Assembly (NCBI RefSeq): GCF_004342065.1
Contig: NZ_SLZU01000006.1
Span: 124,001-188,000 of the forward strand
Direction: 5' to 3'
DNA: 64,000 nucleotides
Source of the DNA: Primorskyibacter sedentarius
GTDB taxonomy: Bacteria; Pseudomonadota; Alphaproteobacteria; Rhodobacterales; Rhodobacteraceae
The notes under the pieces are model-generated. The model made no database searches. It saw only the letters and a list, made by a program, of their open reading frames with translations, and had not been told where the DNA came from. The position numbers and the translations under genes are program-made. How positions within the stretch are numbered: the stretch's first letter is position 1; each line of letters starts with the position of its first letter. Below, in pieces: positions 54,723-61,406 of the stretch.

Positions 54723-54947
54723 TTGAAGATCAGACGATTGTTTCCACTTGGGCCCGCATTATTTGGCCTGCTTATTACCGGCCTTTTTTCGGGCCGATCC
54801 GCCTTTGCGGAACCGCAGATCTGGCAACTGTCCCCACCGGCAATTTCGTTCGCGGAATGCATCGGGGAAGGCGTGCCTGATGACCGGTTTGCGCAAGGCA
54901 ACGCTCAGAGGCGTGCACTGTCATCAAACTGCACAGGAGGCCAGAAC
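54723..54947 (+). other. Possible secreted N-terminal extension of the acidic protein (TTG start)
   Basis: In frame with the downstream 86-residue gene, a TTG at 54723 would begin a peptide with a convincing Sec signal: basic n-region 'KIRR', hydrophobic 'LFPLGPALFGLLITGLF', and cleavage after 'SAFA'. The promoter lies directly upstream. Against it, GGGAGG ends only 2 bases before the TTG, which is too close, and the stretch after the signal contains no recognisable domain. The whole frame would encode 161 residues. Confidence 0.35.
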
Positions 54948-55208
54948 ATGGCTGACGAAGACACCGAAACCCGAGAACCAGACGCAACCGAGTCGGCCTC
55001 GCAGGCCAATGCCGGTCAGGCGAAGGAACCCAGCGAGGCCGTCCCTGTCGAGGAGGTGGCCAAGCCCGATTTCGACAGGCTCAACGAGGCGATATCGGAA
55101 AGGCGCAAGCAGGCAGGACCGGACTTTCCTGAAATCCCGCCCGCCGAGGCGCTTCGCGAACTGGACGACAGCGACACCGAAGACACGGACCCGACCGACC
55201 CCTCCTAA
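54948..55208 (+). CDS. Small acidic protein of unknown function
   Basis: An 86-residue, strongly acidic, Asp/Glu/Ala/Pro-rich protein predicted to be largely disordered, with a short amphipathic segment in 'FDRLNEAISERRKQAG'. I do not recognise a family. AGGAGG at 54935-54940 is ideally spaced from the ATG at 54948. It lies 45 bases upstream of the large two-propeller protein and probably shares its transcript. If the upstream TTG is used instead, the product would be a 161-residue secreted form. Confidence 0.6.
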   Translation: MADEDTETREPDATESASQANAGQAKEPSEAVPVEEVAKPDFDRLNEAISERRKQAGPDFPEIPPAEALRELDDSDTEDTDPTDPS

Positions 55209-55253
55209 TTTCCGGCCGGTCTCCAGGCCCTTGTATTTTCAATGGAGGCTCAT

Positions 55254-57656
55254 ATGCCCAAAGATATTGTTATCACGCGCAATGTCGCGCTCAACGACAC
55301 CGCCACTTCCGGCGCTACGTCCCAGGTGGGCGAGCCGTCTGTAGCAAGCAACGGCAGTAGGCTGTTCGTAACGGGGAACTGGTACGCCAGCAGATCCACC
55401 GATAATGGCGGCAGCTTTACCTATGTCGATCCCTACAACACCACGCCCTCGGCTGCGGGGGGCTTTTGTTGCGATCAGCTGACACTGTATGATCCCCGGC
55501 GCAGGATCTGGATCTGGATCCTGCAATATATCAAGACAAGCTCCGGTTCGAACGTGTTCCGCATCGCGATTTCGCGCGATGGCAGTTTTCCGGCGAACAG
55601 CTGGTACTGGTGGGACATCGCCCCCACGACCCTGAACAGGGACTGGGATGACGTCTGGTTCGACTATCCAGACGCGGCAATGTCGGCGGGCAACCTTTAT
55701 GTCACGTTCAACGTCTTCAACAACGCCTCGCAATGGCAACGCGCGGTGGTCATGCGCTTTCCGCTCGACACGCTGGCCAGTGGCGGCAGCCTTGGTTTCG
55801 GGTGGTGGAGCACGACGAATAACGGCTCGCTCCGGCTGACCCAGCAGGCGAACCCGACCGGCAACATGTATTTCGGCAGCCATAACAGCGGTTCGCAAAT
55901 GCGGCTATTCTACTGGCCGGACGGGTCGAACAACATCAGCAACTGGAACATCAACGTCAACTCATGGAGCGGGGCGATCTCCTCTACCGCGCCCAATGCC
56001 GTGGACTGGCTGGGCCGCTGCGACAGCCGTATCACGGGGGCGAGCCTTGGCGGCGGCCGCATCACCTTCATGTGGACGGCCGGGGCGGGCAATAACCGGC
56101 CCCATGCCTATTGCCGCGTCGTGCGCATCAACGAAGGCACCAAGGCGGTGATCGATCAGCCCGACCTGTGGTCGAACCAGCGCGCCTGGGCCTATCCCGC
56201 GATCTGCTACAACAGTTCCGGCACGCTTGGGATGACGAGTTTCTACGGCGGTGCCGGGCGCAATCCGGGCCATGTCGTGGGGGCCTACGATTCAGGCTCT
56301 GGCAATTGGGTGACGCGCTATTCCCGGCTGGGATCGGATTCTCCGAACCTGCCGAAATGGGGGGATTACCTGAACTGCCGCGCGGATGTGCCTTCAACGG
56401 GCAGTTGGGTCGCTTCCGGCTATACGCAGGAAGGCGGCGAGACGCGCAACGAGATCCTGCCGCGCGTCGTGCGCTTTGGCTATGTGGACACCATGCCCGT
56501 GCGCCGTGTCATCAACAACTTCGGCTATGATGCCGGTGGCTGGCGCGTTGACAAGCATCCCCGCATGCTGGCTGACACAACCGGGGATGGCATGGATGAC
56601 GTTGTGGGCTTTGGCAATGCCGGTGTCTATGTCTCGCGCGCTACGGGCAATGGCAACTTCGCCGCTCCGGTGCGTGTCGTCGATAATTTCGGATACAACG
56701 CAGGCGGGTGGCGCGAAGGTATGCATCCGCGCATGATGGCCGATACAAATGGTGACGGGCGGGCGGATATCGTGGGCTTTGGCAATGCCGGTGTTTACGT
56801 CTCGCGCGCCAATTCCAACGGCACCTTTGGCGCGGTGACACGTGTGGTCAACAATTTCGGCTACAATGCCGGCGGCTGGCGGGTGGACAAACATCCGCGC
56901 ATGATGGCCGACACGAATGGCGACGGGCGTGCAGACATCGTGGGCTTTGGCAATGCCGGTGTTTACGTGTCCCGTGCAGGCTCGGGCGGTAGCTATGGCG
57001 CGGTGACGCGCGTCGTGGATAACTTCGGTTATACTGCCGGCGGCTGGCGCGTGGACAAACATCCGCGCATAATGGCCGACACGACCGGGGACGGGCGCGC
57101 AGATATCGTGGGGTTCGGCAATGCGGGCGTCTATGTGTCCGTGGCGCAAAGCGACGGATCCTACGCAGCACCTGTCCGCGTGGTCAACAATTTCGGCTAT
57201 GATGCGGGCGGCTGGCGTGTGGACCGGCATCCGCGCTTCATGGCTGATGTGACCGGGGACGGGCGCGCAGATATCGTGGGCTTCGGCAATGCGGGCGTCT
57301 ATGTCTCACTGGCGCAATCCAATGGCACATTCTCCAACCCGATCTTCGGCGTGGCCAATTTCGGCTACAATGCGGGCGGCTGGCGCGTCGGCATGCATCC
57401 ACGCTTCCTGGCCGACACGACCGGGGACGGGCGTGCCGATATCGTAGGCTTCGGCAATGCCGGGGTGTATGTCTCGACCTCTCGCGGGGATGGCACGTTC
57501 AACAACCCGGTCCGCGTGGTGGACAATTTCGGCTACAATGCCGGAGGCTGGCGCGTCGAGAAACACCCGCGGTTCTTGGCCGACATCACCGGCAACAACA
57601 AATCCGACATCGTGGGCTTCGGCAATGCCGGGGTTTATGTCGCGCTGTTCTCGTGA
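55254..57656 (+). CDS. Two-propeller protein: sialidase-like N-terminal half and seven FG-GAP/PVL-like lectin repeats
   Basis: An 800-residue protein. Residues about 1-415 are rich in Trp, Asn, Ser and Gly with sialidase-type Asp-box features ('SRSTDNGGSFTY', 'ISRDGSF') and no obvious sialidase Arg triad. Residues about 421-799 are seven tandem 56-residue repeats with the core F-G-Y-x-A-G-G-W-R-x-x-x-H-P-R and calcium-loop-like D-x-x-G-D-G-R-A-D-I-V-G-F-G, as in FG-GAP and Psathyrella velutina lectin (PVL) propellers. The seventh repeat lacks its last strand. No signal peptide or membrane helix is seen. GGAGG at 55243-55247 fixes the ATG. Glycan binding is inferred from the PVL resemblance. 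Confidence 0.9.
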   Translation: MPKDIVITRNVALNDTATSGATSQVGEPSVASNGSRLFVTGNWYASRSTDNGGSFTYVDPYNTTPSAAGGFCCDQLTLYDPRRRIWIWILQYIKTSSGSNVFRIAISRDGSFPANSWYWWDIAPTTLNRDWDDVWFDYPDAAMSAGNLYVTFNVFNNASQWQRAVVMRFPLDTLASGGSLGFGWWSTTNNGSLRLTQQANPTGNMYFGSHNSGSQMRLFYWPDGSNNISNWNINVNSWSGAISSTAPNAVDWLGRCDSRITGASLGGGRITFMWTAGAGNNRPHAYCRVVRINEGTKAVIDQPDLWSNQRAWAYPAICYNSSGTLGMTSFYGGAGRNPGHVVGAYDSGSGNWVTRYSRLGSDSPNLPKWGDYLNCRADVPSTGSWVASGYTQEGGETRNEILPRVVRFGYVDTMPVRRVINNFGYDAGGWRVDKHPRMLADTTGDGMDDVVGFGNAGVYVSRATGNGNFAAPVRVVDNFGYNAGGWREGMHPRMMADTNGDGRADIVGFGNAGVYVSRANSNGTFGAVTRVVNNFGYNAGGWRVDKHPRMMADTNGDGRADIVGFGNAGVYVSRAGSGGSYGAVTRVVDNFGYTAGGWRVDKHPRIMADTTGDGRADIVGFGNAGVYVSVAQSDGSYAAPVRVVNNFGYDAGGWRVDRHPRFMADVTGDGRADIVGFGNAGVYVSLAQSNGTFSNPIFGVANFGYNAGGWRVGMHPRFLADTTGDGRADIVGFGNAGVYVSTSRGDGTFNNPVRVVDNFGYNAGGWRVEKHPRFLADITGNNKSDIVGFGNAGVYVALFS
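56514..57653 (+). repeat. Seven tandem 168-bp coding repeats
   Basis: Repeat units begin at 56514, 56682, 56850, 57018, 57186, 57354 and 57522, each exactly 168 bases apart with no indel. The last unit is truncated to 132 bases. Conservation is high at nucleotide level, for example around the G-F-G-N-A-G-V-Y-V segment in every copy. Confidence 0.97.
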
Positions 57657-57664
57657 CCTTTACG

Positions 57665-57692
57665 CCCTCTCCGGGCTTTCGTTCGGGGAGGG
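57665..57692 (+). terminator. Hairpin after the two-propeller gene, probable terminator
   Basis: An 8-bp GC-rich stem (57665-57672 with 57685-57692, one T-G pair) and a 12-base loop, 8 bases after the stop, followed by a T-rich but interrupted tract (57698-57712). Confidence 0.65.
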
Positions 57693-57728
57693 TGCCTTCG
57701 TTTATTCCTTTTATTGATTGTTCACCAC

Positions 57729-58901
57729 ATGACCAGACATAGCGCCCTCGCGAGCTTTTTCGCGATCTTGCTGGCGGATTTTACCGTGCGCACGGCCTAT
57801 TTGGCGGGCAAGTCGCCGCTGTTGCCCGTGTTCGCTGACGAGCTGGGGGCGAACGACATCCTGCTTGGCGCGATCGTGTCAATCTCGACCCTGACCGGGT
57901 TACTGGCAAAACCGCTGTTCGGCTTTCTGTCGGACAAGCAGGGGCGCTGGATCTGGCTGCTGATCGGAACAACGCTTTTTGCTGTCACGCCGCTGCTTTA
58001 TCTGTGGGTGACCACCACGTCGCAGCTGGTTGGGCTGCGCCTCGTACATGGGCTCGCGACGGCAATCTACGGGCCGGTGACGCTGGCTTTTGTGGCCGGG
58101 ATCGACAAACGCCCGAGGGCCGAATGGTTCGGCTGGTTCGAGTTCGGGCGCACAGGCGGATCGATCCTCGGGCCGCTGATAGCCGGTCTGCTGCTGGGCG
58201 TTCTCGGGCCCGCGCAGGTCTATGCGGCGACCAGCCTCATCGCGCTGATTGCTTTCGTGCCGATCTTCTTTCTGCGCGGATCGCCAGAGGCGGCGCCCAT
58301 CCGGCGGGGCTTGCCTCAGGTCGGGCTGGGCATGTTGCGCAACCGCCCGTTGGTGACCTTCGGACTTGTCGAGATGACGTCGCGGATGGGGGTTTACGCC
58401 GTGAAGGTGTTCCTGCCGCTGATGATCCTCACGCGTGGCGGATCACCGTTGGAGGCCGGGCTCTTTTTGTCGGTGCAAGAGGCAAGCTCTGCCGCGGTGC
58501 GGCCCTTTATCGGGCGGCTGGCTGACAGGTACGACGCGCATGAGGCTGCTGCGGTCTGTGGATTGGTGATGCTGGCGGTTGCCTTGGCCCTGATTCCCGT
58601 TGCCGTGCAGTCCGATCAGCTTTTCGTCGCGGCGCTTTGCATCGGGGCGGGCAACGGGATCTACCTGCCCGCAGGCTATGCCCTGATCGCAAGGGCGGCC
58701 GGACAGGACAGTTCCGGCACCGCCTTTGGTGTCGTGGGCGCGCTGCGAAACGCGGGAAAGCTGCTGGGGCCGGTCGCGGGCGGGACGTTGCTTTACGCGT
58801 TTTCGGTCAGCCAGGCCTTCTTTGCGCTCAGCGTTCTGCCGTTGATAGCGATGTTGCTGCTTGTCGGTCGGCAGAGGCGCGCGCAATCGGTGCCCCAGTG
58901 A
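57729..58901 (+). CDS. MFS transporter
   Basis: A 390-residue, 12-TM major facilitator protein. The loop 2-3 motif is 'PLFGFLSDKQGRWIWLLIGT', and the second half begins 'RNRPLVTFGLVEMTSRMGVY'. It resembles drug and sugar-efflux type carriers, but substrate is not predictable. The ATG at 57729 is chosen over a TTG at 57714. It follows the two-propeller gene by 72 bases, beyond the hairpin, so it may or may not share that gene's regulation. Convergent with the LytTR gene, with 21 bases between stops. Confidence 0.88.
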   Translation: MTRHSALASFFAILLADFTVRTAYLAGKSPLLPVFADELGANDILLGAIVSISTLTGLLAKPLFGFLSDKQGRWIWLLIGTTLFAVTPLLYLWVTTTSQLVGLRLVHGLATAIYGPVTLAFVAGIDKRPRAEWFGWFEFGRTGGSILGPLIAGLLLGVLGPAQVYAATSLIALIAFVPIFFLRGSPEAAPIRRGLPQVGLGMLRNRPLVTFGLVEMTSRMGVYAVKVFLPLMILTRGGSPLEAGLFLSVQEASSAAVRPFIGRLADRYDAHEAAAVCGLVMLAVALALIPVAVQSDQLFVAALCIGAGNGIYLPAGYALIARAAGQDSSGTAFGVVGALRNAGKLLGPVAGGTLLYAFSVSQAFFALSVLPLIAMLLLVGRQRRAQSVPQ

Positions 58902-58922
58902 CGCCGCGGGGCTCCATCCGGC

Positions 58923-59789
58923 CTATTCCGCCGCAGCCATATGCTGGTTCGCGTCGTCATCCTTCAACCACTTTTCGATGGCGCGCAGGCGGCTGCGAGC
59001 GACCGGCACGACGGTCTCGTCTTCGAGGATCAGGACATGCCGTTGTCCGTCGCGATCCAGCCGGGGTTTGGCGCTTCGCGAGACCCACCAGGACCTGTGC
59101 GGCTGAATGCCGTCCTGAGGCTCTGTTTGCGCCACAAAATCGCTCAGCCGGGCGCGGTGCAGAATGTGGCTGTCTTCTAGCTGTATCCTGATGAAATGCT
59201 CCTGCGCTGCGACATGCAGGATGCGGCAGACTTCCAGCCGTTGCGTGCCAACCGACACGCAGCGCGGCTTTTGCAGAAGCGCCCGTGCCTTGGCAGAGGT
59301 GGTCTGCTCTTTGACCTTTGGCAGGACGAACCGCGAATAGATCGTCTCCATCGGGTGGACGGTCAGCAAGAGTGTCAGGAACCTCGTGGGCGCGAAGACA
59401 TGACTCTCGCTGCCCGTCAACGCGTCCCCCACCGCTTGCGCCAAACCCACGCTGGGCACGAGCGTCAGCACGCAAAGCACCGGCATTGGCATCGGGATGC
59501 GGACAAACCGTGATTGCAAAAGCGCCACCGTCAGCAATGCCGGAGGATAGAGCGCAATATATGTGGCGAATCCCACGACCCAGAACAGCACCGCGACCGA
59601 GAGCGGGTAGCTGTCCAAAACGCCCGGCGCATCCGTCGCAAGCAGGATGAGCGCACATAACACGTAGTAGAGCAGGGTGGAGCGATGCAGCAAATGGTCG
59701 GGCACATCATTCAACTTTACGTCGAACCGCCGACCAAGAGTGTCCATCAGGTCGACATCCAGGTCGTTTCTTTTTGAATTCTTGGTCAC
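58923..59789 (-). CDS. Membrane-anchored LytTR-domain transcription regulator
   Basis: A 288-residue protein with about four hydrophobic segments in residues 35-165 ('LLYYVLCALILLAT', 'SVAVLFWVVGFATYIALYP', 'VLCVLTLVPSVGL', 'FLTLLLTVHP') and a C-terminal LytTR DNA-binding domain at about 173-275: 'LEVCRILHVAAQEHFIRIQ', 'IQPHRSWWVSRSAKPRLDRD' and 'VPVARSRLRAIEKWL'. It lacks a receiver domain, so the membrane part is probably the sensor. Target genes are unknown; convergent with the MFS gene and next to the tRNA-Asp pair. Confidence 0.9.
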   Translation of the reverse strand: MTKNSKRNDLDVDLMDTLGRRFDVKLNDVPDHLLHRSTLLYYVLCALILLATDAPGVLDSYPLSVAVLFWVVGFATYIALYPPALLTVALLQSRFVRIPMPMPVLCVLTLVPSVGLAQAVGDALTGSESHVFAPTRFLTLLLTVHPMETIYSRFVLPKVKEQTTSAKARALLQKPRCVSVGTQRLEVCRILHVAAQEHFIRIQLEDSHILHRARLSDFVAQTEPQDGIQPHRSWWVSRSAKPRLDRDGQRHVLILEDETVVPVARSRLRAIEKWLKDDDANQHMAAAE

Positions 59790-60085
59790 TTAATACACCT
59801 ACGGCGCTCTGGCGAAACGCTTTCCTGTTAACGATTCTAGTCACTGGAGAAGGTGAAGTGCAATGGCTGGCACCGTCAGTTTCCGATCAACTGTCGCCAT
59901 TTCGCGTCACTATTTGCCCCGCAATCAGGTTGGCGATAGCCCGATGGTTCTGTGTCGCGACGAATGGTGGCGGCGCTTTTTCGCGGGCTTGAAAAAATGC
60001 ACCAATAATCGAACGGAAAGCGCTTGACGGTTGGCAGGCTGGGCCATAGAAGACCGCTCACGCCCAAGGTTCGGGTGTGCAGCGA

Positions 60086-60162
60086 GCGGTTGTAGCTCAG
60101 ATGGTTAGAGTACCGGCCTGTCACGCCGGGGGTCGCGGGTTCGAGCCCCGTCAACCGCGCCA
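60086..60162 (+). tRNA. tRNA-Asp (anticodon GTC), copy 1
   Basis: 77 nt with encoded CCA. Acceptor GCGGTTG pairs with CAACCGC, the discriminator is G, and the anticodon stem CCGGC/GCCGG encloses CTGTCAC with anticodon GTC. D-loop reads CAGATGGTTAG. The only difference I see from copy 2 is one base in the D-loop. Confidence 0.97.
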
Positions 60163-60227
60163 CCGCTGCAAGAACGAACCAGGGGTCAGGTCCACAACCA
60201 GGATGGTTCGAGGGCTGATTAAAATGC

Positions 60228-60304
60228 GCGGTTGTAGCTCAGTTGGTTAGAGTACCGGCCTGTCACGCCGGGGGTCGCGGGTTCGAGCCCCGTCAACCGC
60301 GCCA
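60228..60304 (+). tRNA. tRNA-Asp (anticodon GTC), copy 2
   Basis: 77 nt with encoded CCA, same stems and anticodon as copy 1 and a D-loop of CAGTTGGTTAG. It starts 66 bases after copy 1 ends. The spacer between copies is unrelated to the tRNA, so this is a tandem duplication with diverged spacer. A substrate for Tgt encoded in this window. Confidence 0.97.
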
Positions 60305-60454
60305 CTTCTTCTTCAAAAAAATCCTGAAATGCTTGGTATCCGCGTGGAACTCTTCCGCGTGGAATGGGTTGTCCCTGCATGAAGGGACATCAGGACATCG
60401 CAGGTATCGATCGTTTCGGAATGCGGTTTTCGGAAGGGGACCGTGCGGACAACG

Positions 60455-60479
60455 AAAAAGGCGCCCCGAGGGACGCCTT
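60455..60479 (-). terminator. Rho-independent terminator of the DUF882 gene
   Basis: Arms 60458-60463 and 60474-60479 pair over 6 bp with an additional inner CCC/GGG stem. On the minus strand the stem is followed by a T5 run (complement of 60455-60459). It lies 38 bases beyond the DUF882 stop codon. Confidence 0.85.
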
Positions 60480-60516
60480 CGCGATGGAACCGGTATATGG
60501 CGCAATGCCTGACGGC

Positions 60517-61086
60517 TTAGCGACCCCAGGTGCGGACGGGGCCGCAGTCCATGTGGACGAAATCGGATTTGGAGTAGCGACCGACGCCGCCTGCGCGACA
60601 CGCCGCAGCGGCTCTGGCCATCTGGCTGACCGACCGAGAGCCCAGCCGCAGATCAGCGGCCTGACCCTTGAGGTGAAGCGAGTTCTTCGCCACGCCGGAG
60701 GACCGGGCCCGCAGCATCGCGTTGGTTTTGGGGCTGCGATACCCGGACAGGAGCATATAGGGCTCGCTCACATCCAGAAGGTTATGGGAGGCCGCCATGA
60801 TGTCGATGGTGCGCAGGTCGATCTGCTTGACGTCATTGGTCCGCCAGTCGCGCATGAAGTGGTACACTTCCTTGACGGCGTCAGCGATATATTTGCCTTC
60901 GATCCAGTAGATCATGTCCAGCCGTTCGCCCGTGCGGCCCGAATACATCCGAATTCTGCGAATGTCGCCGCTTCCGCGCAAAAACCCTGCCGCGTTGGAG
61001 AAGGTTGGTGCCGCTGTGACCATTGTTGCAGCGAATGCACCGAGAAGGTGCCGCCGCGTTACTCCGCGAGTGCTTATGTCAGTCAT
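60517..61086 (-). CDS. DUF882 (YcbK-like, M15-type) protein with Tat-like signal
   Basis: A 189-residue exported protein. The N-terminus has a twin-arginine motif 'TRRHLLGAFAATMV' followed by a hydrophobic stretch and Ala-rich cleavage region. The mature DUF882 domain has 'LSGYRSPKTNAMLR', 'NSLHLKGQAADLRL' with the H-x6-D zinc pair, and a final 'FVHMDCG' His, the layout of M15 D,D-peptidases and YcbK. It probably acts on peptidoglycan in the periplasm. Divergent from the L,D-transpeptidase. Confidence 0.92.
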   Translation of the reverse strand: MTDISTRGVTRRHLLGAFAATMVTAAPTFSNAAGFLRGSGDIRRIRMYSGRTGERLDMIYWIEGKYIADAVKEVYHFMRDWRTNDVKQIDLRTIDIMAASHNLLDVSEPYMLLSGYRSPKTNAMLRARSSGVAKNSLHLKGQAADLRLGSRSVSQMARAAAACRAGGVGRYSKSDFVHMDCGPVRTWGR

Positions 61087-61406
61087 GTGTACTAGCGCCT
61101 GTCCCGTCGCTCATTATACCGAATGACCGCGTCGTTGCACGGCCTATGAAGTGACATCCCCGTCCGTGTTATTGCATACTCTGATTCGACCACCAAGGCC
61201 GTTTTGGGTTGCTTCCAAAGGATCAAGGAATTTGAGCGATTTTTTGCTGAAAATGGTAAAGATGTTACTAACTTGCATGCCGGAGGGTGCCGTGCCGCAT
61301 CAGAAGGCGGAAATCTCGCCGGATTTTACCGAATGTGAATAGACTTGAAGAGATTGATGGAAGACACCCGCTTAAGCTACTTAAGCGTTTTTATACGAGG
61401 GTTTGT
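61087..61406. other. Divergent regulatory region between DUF882 and L,D-transpeptidase genes
   Basis: This 320-base gap is more AT-rich than its flanks, especially 61190-61275, and must contain both promoters. A terminator-like hairpin lies at 61370-61392, just before the transpeptidase ribosome site. Short frames across the gap lack credible starts, so no gene is called. I could not fix promoter hexamers with confidence. Confidence 0.55.
61370..61392 (+). promoter_or_regulatory. Terminator-like hairpin in the L,D-transpeptidase leader
   Basis: GCTTAAG (61370-61376), CTA loop, CTTAAGC (61380-61386), then G and T5 (61388-61392). It ends 14 bases before the ATG and would put a rho-independent-type signal inside the 5' leader. 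This may act as an attenuator or a translation-control hairpin. Confidence 0.5.

Noticed and set aside
59876-60163. Minus-strand frame starting 'MARLTGLEPATPGVTG'
   Set aside because: This is the well-known antisense artefact of tRNA-Asp; the first 25 or so residues are the reverse complement of the tRNA gene.
60243-60512. Plus-strand frame starting 'MVRVPACHAGGRGFEPRQP'
   Set aside because: It begins inside tRNA-Asp copy 2 and is a classic spurious translation of the anticodon and T arms.
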